From NCBI GenBank assembly GCA_963971285.1, contig OZ020246.1:15111217-15175216 (forward strand): 64,000 nt of DNA. The letters are read 5' to 3'. Each line of letters starts with the position of its first letter. The first letter of the stretch is position 1. The DNA comes from Astropecten irregularis. Taxonomy: Eukaryota > Echinodermata > Asteroidea > Paxillosida > Astropectinidae. Positions 1 to 10,506 of this stretch are shown one piece after another. The notes under the pieces were generated by a model, which saw nothing but the letters and a program-made list of their open reading frames with translations, was not told the DNA's origin and did no database searches. Made by a program: the position numbers and the translations under genes.

Positions 1-206
1 TTCTCTTTTATTTTTGATCTTTTAAAAGATCAAACAGATTTTCGGTTGTTGTTTTACTAATTTCTGGATAAATACACCATTTCAGGCGAAACAATTTTTA
101 CGGTAGGTTTCTACCAGCACTATCTGCATACCCTGAAAGTTATTCTTAAATCTGTGAACATTTCTGTAAATTGGTTTCTTACCAAAGTATGATATACTAC
201 CTTTAA
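1..206. mobile_element. MITE family A, right-hand part
   Basis: The terminal part of a dispersed element found many times in the window. It includes the internal palindrome GATCTTTTAAAAGATC, the 'gtttctaccagcac' block and a right end reading CCAAAGTATGATA...CTACCTTTAA. The left half lies outside the window. Confidence 0.75.
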
Positions 207-782
207 ACTAAGGCACTTCCAATATGTAGGCCTCCTTTTCTTTTTACAAACGAGCCTTAAAAACATTATTGAACCTATTGAAAAAAATGTGTACTCCTTG
301 CATGCCAGTTTCGAACATTGCAAATACCTAAATATCCTAAAAGGCATTTTAGTATTGACAATCAGTGACCTTTTATGTTTTATGTTGGAAAAAGTGGTGG
401 TATACCCAGTTAAAAATAATTATTGTTACTTCAAGTTCTCAGTCAAGAAAACAAAACAATTACAAAATGGCATATTTTTTTAGTGGATTTCAGGCTCCCG
501 TTTCAATTTACTGAATCAGCTAACTGGTAGTTTATTTATTTTTTTCAGTTTTCAAATTAAAGAAAAGTTTTCTTGGATTTATCAAAATGTTTCAGAAGAA
601 AGCTTAAGCACAGACAAAATAAAATGGTTCTGCTTTTTTGTTTAAACTAAGGTTTTTTCAGGCCCAGACGTAATACGATTTTTCTGATCCTTGCCAATCC
701 AAGTGTTAAAGTTAAAATTCAAGTTTTAACCGTAAAGCATTGCATGATTTGTCCATGTCCAGTTTGAAAATTTGACTCGACG

Positions 783-3700
783 ATGGAAGCAAATTCAGAG
801 GGCGACCAATCGCAGACTGCTCCTGCAGCAGCACAGAAGACCCCTGGTGTGGACGAAGTCAACCCCGGTATCACTGCATCAGGTGAAGATGAGGCCCCAA
901 GCAATGCATCGGCTGCATCTGACAGCATCGCTGCTGCGGCTTCTATCAACGTCTTGGAGACATACCTGCAGAACTTCAACCAGGAGTTGTCATCGACGAC
1001 GACACGTGCTGCAGCTGCACCTTCGGGGGATATCCAAAGCCAAGACCAACTAGAACAGGTACGGTACTGTGAGATTTTTCAGGCTATTTGTGGTGTTAGT
1101 TAGCAAGTTGTTAGTTAGCAAGTTAAGGATTGTTTGCGGTGACGTGAAGAGTCCATCGGTTCTTCCCAATACTCACAAAAGGAGTTATTCATGCTGTCAC
1201 TGTAAACCATCCTTTCACTTGGAACAGGTAGAACCGTGTTGATTAAATGAAGACATAACTGTTGTTTTAACCCCTTCTCAGGTTGCGGCGGTCGCTGTCA
1301 CACTTTCCGAACTCCCTGAGCAGGTTGCCATGCAACAGCAGCAGCAGCAGCAGCAGCAACAGCAGGAAGCTCCCAGTCTTGCAGTGAACCAGGCAGCCCC
1401 CGAGGGACAGCAGGAATTTGTCAGCACCAGCGTGCAGCCAGGGGACATAGCCATGAGCCAGCCACTGCAGGTCAGTCTACTATCATTTGACAAATCTGAA
1501 CTGTCACCAGATAAAATGATTCCTGAACCACTGTTTGCTTGTTTTGTTTTGCTTTGAAACTGGCCAGTCAGACCTTGAGTTGATTTCTCACAACACTAAT
1601 ACTTCTTTCATGCTGCTTCCAATGATGAATCGTCGTTGGATTCACCGTTGGATCCATGAATTAGAATTTGATTTACACTTTACACTTACAACAGTCGATC
1701 CCAGTACCATGCCTGATTTGCACTGAGTTGGCCACCGGTTTTACCGGTCTGCATGTGTTATAGTAATCCTGAAGTAATTTGGGGTTTTTTTTAATGATAG
1801 CTGTAACATGCTTGCCCTCCTGATGTTTTGATGCTAGCAGGATCTTTATTGAAGGCTAAAAGGCTTTTTAGCCTTTGATAAAGATTCTTCTAGGATCAAA
1901 ACATTAGGCCACTCTTCTAAACGCTCTTCTAACTCCAAGCATTTTATAAATTTCAGGTCATTATTTTGGCTGAAGAGCATTTTGCAGCAGTTTATTAATT
2001 GTATTGATAGCTGTAAAGCACGTAGTTCATACAAATCTACCTTACCTATGTAATATGGTCCTGTTTTTATTTACTGCAGATTGCTGGTGATGATTCTGTA
2101 TCAGTTGCTGTTGGGCAGAGTCATGAGGCAGCTGTGGCTCAGCAGTTGGTTGAAGTCGTTCAACAACAAGGTAAGCATCTCAGCATCTGTCTGTATTTGT
2201 CTCTTAATAGGGCCTGCAGCCGATTTCACGAAACTTTACGCAGTTGCGTAAGTCCACTTACGCCACAAATTACGTGGCGTAAGTGGACTTACGCAACTGC
2301 GTAAAGTTTCGTGAAATCGGCTGCTGATGTTTCAATCCTAGCAAGATCTTTCCTGCTAGGATTGAACTTGCTAGGATCGAAAGATCAGGCTCTCTGAACT
2401 CTAAGCATTAGTCGAATACTGTTTGAAAGTTTGTGTCTTTTCCCTACCTAGTATTTGTTGTATTACAAATGGGGTTTACAAAACGAAGGCTCAGGTCCTG
2501 TCATTCGTGGAGTGCTGTGGCCCAGTGGTCTGGCATGTCGTACTCAAGATCCTGTGGTCAATCTGCGGATAGTGGGTTCGAATCCAGCCATGGGCTAGTG
2601 GTGCTTGCATCCTTGGGCAACACGCTTTGACACATACTGCTGTACCCAGGTGTAAGTGGGTACCTGTGAGGGTAGAGATGGCTTTGTGGATTGATATATA
2701 GCCTCTGTGCGCCCAATGGTTGCCAGGGCTGTATGCTCCCCAGGGAGTTGAGATGGTTTCAGGAATGTAAATTATGGCCCGATGACCAGGGATAATAATA
2801 ATAATATACAGCGCTTTGATCTTCTTGGAAAGGCGCTTTATAAATGCCTGTTATTATTATTATCCATATGCTGAAAATATAGGTTGTGGTTTTTCATTGA
2901 AGCTGAAGCTCTGTTTCCCTTTTCAAACCAGAGAATCTACTTCAGAACCGCAGCCAAACGTCTTTATTTTGATACCCGTTATTTTAGAATGGATTCATGA
3001 AATGGAGCCGGACCCTGAGCCCTAAGCCTCCTTTTCGTAAACCCCCATAGAATCCAAATTATCTGAATATTCATAAGATTGTTTGTTTGTATTTTGTTCC
3101 TCCCACTTTCTTTTTTGATCCATCCACCCATTAAGGAGGAAATGAGATTCAGCAGGGCCAGATGGAAACATCAGGGGAAGACGCTACAGCCATGGATATC
3201 ACACAGACCCTGCAACTACTGGCCAATGCATCAGCCAACATTGCTACTCAACCGGTAAATACACATTTTCATGTTATCCAGACGTCTGGGACTTTGCACG
3301 TTACAGCTTCTGTTTGATATACTCTTCTTATTACAGTTACAGAAATAGGCTGCTTGTGAATGTACTTCATGTGATTCAGATATTGTTAATTTGGCTTTTA
3401 AAGGTACTATCATACTTTGGTACCGTAGCATACAGAAACAGATTTACACACCTTCACAGATTTACTTATAACTTACAGGGTATAAAGATTGTAGCAACAT
3501 AGCGTTAAAGTTTTTTCTCCCTGAAATGCTGTATTTATCCAGAAAAGAGTAAAACCACTGACCAAAAACAATTTTGGTCTTCGGAAGATCAAAAATAACG
3601 GTGACAAGATTTTAAACTACAGTGGGCATTTTTCACTGTTTTCTCAAAAAGTGGGCAGCATATGGGACTGTGAGTTTCAAAGAGCTGTTACTGTATCTTT

Positions 3701-6700
3701 CTTGATATTTTTACCCATGAATTTGCATTTCTTTGACAAAAACAAAGTAGGAATGTATCTTCAAGCGAATGTGTGCACTTTACTACCAGCTTGCTCAAAA
3801 CCTGACACTTCTTTTGATTTGACAATGTCCAGATTGTTACCCAGGATGGAGGCACCCACACAAGCCAGCCAGTAGTGGCTGTGTCTGACCCGTCAGATAC
3901 CATGGGACAGGCCTTCATTCAAGGCATTGAGGGCACCGGTCTGGCAGGACAGCAGAACATCACCATACAAGGTATGCCACTGTCAAATTTGACTTGAATC
4001 TATGCATGGTGGAAGTACTAAAATAAGGTAGGTTTGTGGTGACACCATGTCATCTCTTTTGAGAGAGTGTGTGGATCTGAGAAGAACCAATGGAGTTATC
4101 TCGACGTTCTAACAGTGTGCTCTGTTGGTCCTCAGGAGGTGACTGGTGCAGTTTCAGTTTCATCCAGTCACCCTCCTGAGGACGAATAGAGCACACTGAT
4201 CGGAACTTCAAGATAATACCAACGGTTCTTCTCAGAACCACACACTCTCACAGAAGAGATTACATGGTGTCACCGCAAACCTACCTTATCCCGGTTAAAT
4301 TTAGTAACAGAAGTCTTGTGATTCTACCACGTTAGCATCATCAGTTTGCTAAATACGCATAGTAATCATAAATAACCCTTTTCTGTCCCACACAGTTTTC
4401 TAAAATAATTAGAAATGCCCTACGTATTCACATTCATTTCCACGGTGCAGTCATAGTTGCCTCAACTCCCCAAGAAACATGATTTGATTATTAATAGTGC
4501 AGGGGAACGCCGCTGGATGGTTATCTGTATTGTCTGTTATAATGGTCATTTATTATAGTGATGTAAAGAACCATATTCGGTATGTAATGTATACAAAAAT
4601 TCAAGATCAAGGATGATGTTCCGTATAGCCAAATGTTCGGTATAGCAGTGTTCGTTATAGTGGTGTTCCACTGTAGTAGTACTGATTTTAAAGTACCATA
4701 GAACAAGTAATAAACTGCTGCAAACCGCTCATCAGCCAAAAATGACCTGAAATATTTCAAATGCTTTAAAAAATATTTAAAAAACTCCAAGCATACTATA
4801 AAATTATATTTGTTTTTAGCCATTTAGAAAAACCTTGTGAGAATCAAATATGAGGCCTTTCTTCATCCTCAGCAGAATTGTCCTATTATATACACCTTGC
4901 AGCTTGTAGGTAGAAGACATTTGTTACTTGAAGCAGTGTCATCCTTGGCTCAGTGAATAATTAGCATTTGTTTCCTGTATTATTCCCTTACAGGGATTGA
5001 GGGTCTGCAGAATATGGAAGGAGAACAAGTGGTCATGGTACAGCATGTTGATCAGCACGGTAACATGGTGCAACAACAGCAGCAGGTAAAGTATAAACCT
5101 GTTTGCCTTAATACCCAGCCTTACCTAGGGTTATCTCAGGATTTATTGCATGCCTCAAAGGTAGTATCATACTTTGGCAAAGGTGACAGAGCAGCTGCGG
5201 TCTGTTCATAATTTGATTTGTCACGAAATAAAAACAGACCTGTGAAATTTTCAGCTCAGTTGATCGTTGGAAATAGTAAAATACAGCGAAAAACTGTTGC
5301 AGTTGTTACTCGGAATTGTGAGGTAATTGTTATTGTGAGGTTTTGATTTTAGACACCAAGACTGTTTTTGGTCTTTTGTTTTACTAATGTATGAATACAT
5401 ACGGCATTTCAGGCAGAAATATTTTAACGGTATGTTTCTACCATCACCATCTTCATAGCCTGAAAGTTATCAGAAATCTGTGAACATTTCTGTTTGGGTA
5501 TGTTACCAATCCTGTACTGTACCTTTAAGGAACCCCCAATAAGGAAACAGCTTTACTTGAGGCTTAATCCGAAGAACTTGTTACCGTAGAACGCTGCTAT
5601 GACGAATACAATGGGATTCACAGACATTGTTCGTTATAGTGGTCATTTGTTGTAGTGTTTTTTAGGCGCCAGTGCTTTGGCATTTAGTATGTTTTGTACA
5701 CAAAAACAGGGAGCCAAAGATGATGTTCGTTACAGCTGTATGTTGGGTATAGTTATAGTGGTGTTTGTTATTGCAGCATTCCACTGTAGTGGGAAAGGGG
5801 TATGCCTGACCTACTGCCTTTTACTCATACAGAATCTTGTCATTTCATGAAAGGATCGTGTTTGTTTGATCAATGCAGGTACTAATGGTAGCCATGCAGA
5901 ATGATGGCAACACAGCAGCCCCAGTCAGTGTGGTCGGTAACAGCATAGTCTATGACAGCCAGGGTCAACAGTTCATTCCTGTATCCCAAGATGGCACCCA
6001 GATTGCCTTCACACAGGTCAGTTCATTATTAAGAGTCTCTAGGGGCCTTTCTGAAGGTCCGGTTCCGGCTCTAGCTCCAGCTCCAGCTCCAGCTCCAGCT
6101 CCATTTCGTGAATCCATTCTACAATTACGGGTATCAAAATAGAAGCTTTTGGCTGCGGTTTGGAAGTAGATTCTCTGGTTTGAAAGGTAAAACAGAGCTT
6201 CAGCATCAATGAAAAACCACAACCTAGATATTTTCAGCATATGGATTACAGAGTTAAAGCCTGAGCCAGAGCCGAGCCTTGAGAAAGGCCCTTAGTGCCT
6301 GTATACATATAATCTCGTTCCAATTTCACAGAGCACCAAATTTTCTTTTTCTAAAGGAAACATTCTGATTCTTGAAACCTTTCTTTAGTATATGTCACAT
6401 TTCCTTAAATAGCATGGTAGGCCCTAAGAAGCATTTTGATAAACGAACAATTTAAGGCTTGGCCAAGTTGACAACTGACTTACTCCTCCTTAGATATTTG
6501 CGATAAAATGTTAGTGATCATTTTTCTTCTGTATTTTTTTTTACCTACAGTCTTCTACTGAGGGTACCAGCAACAACCCTCAAGTTTACACCATCCTGCA
6601 GGGAGATGGTGGGGAGCAGACATCAGCAGAGGTCACCCAGGGCACTACAGTGGTGACACAGGCAGGTACTGGAGGTACAGAGGTTGTGCAGGAGGGCGTA

Positions 6701-8770
6701 GAGGATGCAGCTACCACTGCTGCTGCTGCTACCACTGCCACTGCCACCACGACAGCAGCCGAGCCATCCCAGGAGGAACTGGAAGAGCAGGCCGTCGCCA
6801 ACGCCGCTGCTATACAGGAAGGTTCAGTGCCGCCGTCCTACCCCAACAAAGAGAAGGTCATCACCATCCGCCGGTCGCCACGCAAGCGCACAGTTGATGT
6901 AGAGGGAGTGGAAGGCGACTCGGTGGTTGTGGGAGAGGACCACGAGGAGGTGGTTGTTCCGATGAACACTCAGATTGTTATCGTCCGGGAAGTAGTGGAA
7001 GGCGAAGATGGCCAGAGAACCATCCAGGACCATTCAGTCTATGACTTCTATGCAGGGGATAATGATGACGAGCCCGTCACCAAGCCTAGCCTGGATGACA
7101 AGGATTCCCCTAAGAAGCGGAAGAAGTACATGGTCCCCAAGTTTGACGATGGCCGCCTCATCGATCAGGTCCTCGGACGGGCCAAGAAGAGCCCTGCCAG
7201 CCCCCGAGAGCCAAAGGTCCACGAGTGTAACAAGTGTGGCCGCATCTTCCGCACTTCAACCCTCTTGCGTAACCACCTCAACACACACAGCGGTACCAAA
7301 CCCTACAAGTGTGAGCTATGTGAGAAAGCCTTCGGAACATCTGGTGAGCTTGGCCGTCACATGAAGTACATGCACACACATGAGAAACCACACAAGTGCC
7401 CACTTTGTGAGTACTACAGTGTAGAGGCGAGCAAGATCAAGCGCCACATGAGGTCCCACACTGGAGAGAAGCCATATAGATGTACGCTATGTGACTACGC
7501 CAGCACAGACAACTACAAGCTCAAACGCCACATGCGGGTCCACACTGGCGAAAAGCCATTCCAGTGCGGTGAGTGTGAGCACAGTTTCTCACAGAAGAGC
7601 AGCTTGAAGGAGCACCTGTGGAAGCACGCCGGCTCCCGTCCAGCTCACAAATGTGAGTACTGCGACACGACCTTTGGCCGGCATGCCGACATGAAGACCC
7701 ACATCCGCAAGATGCACACACAGGGCCAGCCGCTCATCTGCAAAGTCTGCGAGAACGGCTTCACTGATCGCTTCAGCTTCATGCAGCACCAGAAGACACA
7801 CAAGGGCGAGAAGATCTACCAATGTCTGGAGTGCGAATATTCCGCCCCTCAGAAGCGTCACCTCGTGGTCCACATGAGGGTTCACACGGGAGAACGTCCC
7901 TTCCAGTGCACCGATTGCCAAGAGACATTCAAACACAAGCAGACCCTGGTGAACCACTTGCAGAAGAAGCACAACATCCAGCCAGAGGAGGAGCTGCCAA
8001 CTCAAGTTGGCCTGAAGCGCAAGCGGCGAGACTCATCAGATGGTGGCTCTCCAGGTAAGAAGGTCACCCGCCGACAGAGGATGGCGATAGCCGAGCAGCA
8101 GCACCAAATCGTTGATGAGCATGGCAACACCTTGCAGCTGTCTCAGGAGGATGCTGAAGCCATTCAGGCAGCCATGCAGCAAGGCACAGCAGATGGAACC
8201 CTGCAGATCATCCAGGGAGAAGAAGGTGGTCCTGTGACGGTACTCACCGTCTCCCAGAATCCAGACGGTACCGTGTCCAACCTTGAGCAGAATCTCCAAA
8301 TAGTCAATGGATCCTTGGCCACTGTTCAACAGCATGAGCAGCCAGCGGAACACATCCCTGAAGACATCCTCCCAGAGCAGGTCATGATGGAGGTACAAGG
8401 AGGTGAAGACCAGCCTTCCACTTCCCAGGAAGGCGAAAGCTCCACCCAGCAAGAAGAGGTGACCACAGAAAGTCAGCAAGAGGTCACTCCCGTCAAATTG
8501 AAGGAGGAGAAGATGTCGCAGGTAGCAGAAAAGTCAGAATCGGGTGGTGAGCTATCCACAGTCGTTCCATCAGAGGCGAAGGTGGAAGGCCAGAAGGCCT
8601 CGGCAAGTGCAGAAGCTGCAGAGGAATCCGAGAGCCAACCCAATGTCATCACCCAAACCGAGTCCATCTTGGTCCCGGCAAATCAGCCAATTGCACAAAA
8701 TCAGGAAGATGAGGAGGAAGAAGAGGTTGCAGATGATGGCACTATCTACCTCTTTGTTGAAGAGCAGTAG
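783..8770 (+). CDS. CTCF: CTCF-like nine-zinc-finger chromatin protein, eight coding exons
   Basis: Coding exons are 783-1058, 1282-1470, 2080-2170, 3136-3254, 3833-3971, 4994-5085, 5879-6016 and 6551-8770. All have GT donors and AG acceptors with compatible phases and give 3264 nt, 1087 residues. The 3136 acceptor is the weakest. The first seven exons encode a low-complexity, Gln/Ala-rich N-terminus. The last exon encodes an SVYDF motif (residues 510-514), a basic KKRKK stretch, and nine C2H2 fingers (residues about 572-822). These align with human CTCF fingers 2-10: RTSTLLRNHLNTH, TSGELGRH, VEASKIKRH and TDNYKLKRH are close to CTCF fingers 2-5. CTCF fingers 1 and 11 are absent. A Gln-rich C-terminus ends in an acidic tail. 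CTCF binds insulator DNA and stops cohesin in the nucleus; the same role here is inferred. It may be the only CTCF of the species or a derived paralog. Confidence 0.9.
1125..1214. mobile_element. Small foldback MITE in intron 1 of the CTCF-like gene
   Basis: The end AAGGATTGTTTGCGGTGAC is matched by an inverted partner ending AACCATCCTT. The ends resemble those of the 4024-4288 foldback (GGTTTG..GGTGACACC). Confidence 0.55.
1330..1365 (+). repeat. CAG/CAA polyglutamine tract in exon 2 of the CTCF-like gene
   Basis: A run of about 11 Gln codons, mostly CAG with two CAA interruptions, follows an ATG codon inside exon 2. It is likely length-polymorphic. It lies in the Gln/Ala-rich N-terminal region and not near the fingers. 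Confidence 0.85.
1818..2010. mobile_element. Dispersed element family D (GATCCTAGCAGGATC type)
   Basis: Contains an inverted GATC..AGCAGGATCTTTAT / AAAGATTCTTCTAGGATC core, then a 'ttatttcaggtcattattttggctg' type tail. Related copies are at 2330-2430, 14464-14540, 35205-35395 and 57640-57740, and the tail recurs inverted near 4690-4790 and 30330-30400. Confidence 0.55.
2216..2324. mobile_element. Perfect 51-bp-arm hairpin MITE in intron 3 of the CTCF-like gene
   Basis: The left arm 2216-2266 is the exact reverse complement of 2274-2324, with a 7-base loop. The arm begins GCAGCCGATTTCACGAAAC and contains nested TTACGC/GCGTAA words. A similarly built but diverged element (GGGCCGATTTCATAAAGC ends) lies at 19397-19541, so this is a foldback family and not a gene feature. 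Confidence 0.9.
2330..2430. mobile_element. Dispersed element family D, second copy
   Basis: Contains TCCTAGCAAGATCTTTCCTGC followed by the inverted GCTAGGATCGAAAGATC and a 'ctctgaactctaagcatt' tail. It directly follows the perfect hairpin. Confidence 0.5.
2502..2861 (+). mobile_element. tRNA-derived SINE in intron 3 of the CTCF-like gene
   Basis: The tRNA-like head has box A TGGCCCAGTGGTCTGG and box B GGGTTCGAATCCAGCC. A long tRNA-unrelated body follows, ending in GGCGCTTTATAAATGCC and (ATT)n. It does not fold as an intact tRNA gene, and the long tail marks it as a SINE. Confidence 0.75.
2864..3030. mobile_element. Partial MITE related to 6042-6294
   Basis: Shares 'ccatatgctgaaaatataggttgtggtttttcatt' and the 'ggattcatgaaatggagcc' end, in inverse orientation, with the elements at 6042-6294 and 39205-39385. 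Confidence 0.6.
3396..3757. mobile_element. MITE family A, inverse orientation, intron 4 of the CTCF-like gene
   Basis: Left end TTTAAAGGTACTATCATAC, with internal AACTTACAGGGTATAAAG and 'gaaatgctgtatttatccag' blocks. The diverged right end is TTTGACAAAAACAAAGTAG. The element ends about 75 bases before coding exon 5. Confidence 0.75.
4024..4288. mobile_element. Foldback MITE in intron 5 of the CTCF-like gene
   Basis: Outer arms TAAGGTAGGTTTGTGGTGAC and GTCACCGCAAACCTACCTTA are near-perfect inverted copies. Complementarity continues inward through the 'gagagtgtgtgg' and 'cctcaggaggtgact' segments, so nearly the whole element is palindromic. Confidence 0.85.
4515..4690. mobile_element. Dispersed element family C
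   Basis: Contains TGTTATAATGGTCATTTATT, 'agaaccatattcggtatgta' and 'gtagtggtgttccactgta' type blocks. Related copies are at 5576-5795, 30268-30330 and 60061-60275. The tandem GTTATAGTGGTGTTC words resemble ends of pogo/Tigger-type elements, but I cannot assign the family. Confidence 0.5.
5157..5528. mobile_element. MITE family B in intron 6 of the CTCF-like gene
   Basis: Left end AAAGGTAGTATCATACTTTG as in family A, but the internal left part differs (GGTGACAGAGCAGCTGC, 'atttgatttgtcacgaaataaaaacagacc', 'gcgaaaaactgttgcag'). The right half matches family A. Other copies are at 20822-21190, 26390-26723, 51610-51905 and 56885-57238. Confidence 0.75.
5576..5795. mobile_element. Dispersed element family C, second copy
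   Basis: Shares 'cattgttcgttatagtggtcatttgtt' and 'gccaaagatgatgttcgttac' blocks with 4515-4690. It ends near TTCCACTGTAGTGGG. Confidence 0.5.
6042..6294. mobile_element. MITE with GGGGCCTTTCT ends in intron 7 of the CTCF-like gene
   Basis: Left GGGGCCTTTCTGAAGG with GGCTC-rich subterminal bases is matched by the inverted GAGCC...GAGAAAGGCCCTT end. Copies are at 39205-39385 and, in part, at 2864-3030. The left end has an expanded (AGCTCC)n hexamer run of about five units at 6070-6101. Confidence 0.75.
7040..7048 (+). other. YDF cohesin-contact motif codons in the CTCF-like gene
   Basis: Codons TAT GAC TTC lie in the context SVYDF followed by an acidic run. In vertebrate CTCF a YDF motif, also in the context SVYDF and N-terminal to the fingers, contacts the SA2-SCC1 surface of cohesin. 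The local match is seen in the sequence; cohesin binding is inferred. Confidence 0.7.
7220..7972 (+). other. Array of nine C2H2 zinc fingers (CTCF fingers 2-10 equivalents)
   Basis: Nine uninterrupted C2H2 units sit in one exon, many joined by TGEKP-type linkers. Helix residues of the units equivalent to CTCF fingers 3-5 are nearly those of CTCF. The finger-6 equivalent (QKSSLKEHLWKH) differs and has the H-x3-H form where CTCF has H-x4-H. Upstream of the first unit there is only a basic linker where CTCF finger 1 would be. Downstream of the ninth is a KRKRR-type basic stretch in place of finger 11. Confidence 0.9.
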
Positions 8771-9515
8771 TCTGGAGGTAAATGTTTTTCCCCATAAAAC
8801 TGTAAATAGATAGAACAATGTCCTAATGGATTATTTCTTAGTCCATGCTCTGCTAACAAAATGTCATATTACACTGAATTCCGAATTCTAGCATGATACT
8901 GAAATCATTGTGTCATGTTGTTCAGCAGTGGGTTAGTCCTTTGGATTAGTGTCTTCATAATACGTTGGCTGACCTACATTTGGAGATCATTGTTGTTAGC
9001 AGTGCTGTGAAATGGAAGTCTAGTCACTCAGTAAACACAAACTCATATAAGGCAGAGCTATGAAAGTTCACACAGACCTTGCTGATAACTGCCTCCAAGC
9101 TTTCAAACCGAATCCTGTTCAGTAGACCTCATCAGGAATCACTGCATAAGATTAACACTCCAGGTTTATTTTCTGCGACCAAAATTGATTCATGTTTGAC
9201 TTGACATAAATTGTTCCGCCACCGTTTTTTTTTCTTTCAAACTGTTTGGGTTTTGTTTTTAAGTTAAGCAGGTTTTTTTTTCTTATGGAGTCTTAAATTG
9301 TGGTTGGTGGAATTGCACTCGGTCATTTTATTTTTTGAAACTTACCATACCCTGTATGTATGTTGTGTGATTTTTTCTATAATAATGTGTTGCCTTCATT
9401 TTTGTCTACGCTTAAAAATCCATGCAGCTTTGCCCAATTAATCAATGGAGTGCAGTAATTCCTTATGGCTGGTACAATCCTCTGTATTATGTTATCAGTA
9501 AATCTATAAAATAAA
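8771..9515 (+). other. Probable 3' UTR of the CTCF-like gene
   Basis: This AT-rich stretch follows the stop codon and contains no ORF of note. It ends at a canonical AATAAA signal at 9510-9515, the first clear one downstream of the gene. Around 9050-9150 it holds a short dispersed-repeat-like segment containing CCTGATGAGG on the minus strand. Confidence 0.5.
9510..9515 (+). terminator. Polyadenylation signal AATAAA of the CTCF-like gene
   Basis: AATAAA lies about 740 bases after the stop codon at 8770. It is the nearest canonical hexamer, in an AT-rich context typical of animal 3' ends. Cleavage would fall some 10-30 bases later. Confidence 0.5.
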
Positions 9516-10506
9516 AACACTACAGTATTAAGTGATGTAGTGACTATGATTTGTTTTTATTTGAATGGTTTTTGTTGGTACCATCTGCTAAACTGATTAC
9601 AAATTCACAAAAATGAAATAATTGTCTTTATGGTGAAATTTTTCTTTTTCATACGAGCTGTACATAGGAATCCAAACAAAATTTTAAAAATCTAAAAAAA
9701 ATCAAGTCAAAATTAGTGGTTTTTAGTGATTTAATGTAGACAGTAGGAGACTTGACATGTAATCTTCATTTTTTGTGTGTGTAAAGGTCTGATGGTAGCA
9801 GAATTGTATGTTGTTGGGTTTTTTTTTCATGATAAGCCAGTGTACCCCGTGATTTTTCACTATCTTCAGCCTTCTGTTACCCATGTGTTTTTTTTAGCCA
9901 GGACTTGAATACGTGGGGCCAATAAGCCATTTGCGAGTTAAATCTGAATTGTATCTGGTACAAAGACTTCTTTCATTGCATATAAACACCCCAGTTTGAA
10001 TTTCCCAGACTAAAGACTCTGTTGCTATGGCACATGATTCGGGGAAAGCTTTTGCATAGTGATACCCATCTCTGGAATGGACTGGTTCCTTTGTGCCATT
10101 CTTATCCATTATGAATAGTGCATTGGTGCTAGACGTCTGTTAATATGTAACCAAGCAAAAGCTTGCCCCAAATCATGTGATATAACAACAGTGTCTTTAG
10201 TCTGGAGAATTCAAGTTTTGATGTTTACGTACAGGGAAAGAATTCAGTGTACCAGATATTATTCAATTTTAACTCGCAAAAGGCTTATTGGGGCTTGAGA
10301 AGAACAGGCAGGGTGCCTGAGTATTATATTATTATCATCTGTACATATACACCATTACAAGTTACACCCACCTCCTTACCGTCTAAGTTCTTACACCCCT
10401 TTTCTCATCCCCTACCCCTCCCTCTTATCTGACCCTTCCCTGCCTTTCTCCGCCCTCCCCTCTCTCCTTATCTACCATTTCGACCATCATTCTCCTCTTT
10501 GCCAGT

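Noticed and set aside
2216..2324. MicroRNA precursor
   Set aside because: Perfect 51-bp arms without mismatches and the GGGCCGATTTCA family ends fit a young MITE better than a miRNA hairpin.
6650..6652. Start of the zinc-finger protein inside the last exon
   Set aside because: The codon is GTG, not ATG. The exon joins in frame to seven upstream coding exons through a good acceptor at 6550, so the true start is 783.
7589..8005. 138-codon minus-strand frame under the fingers
   Set aside because: Antisense shadow of the finger array; Leu/Val-rich translation is typical of reverse-read C2H2 sequence.
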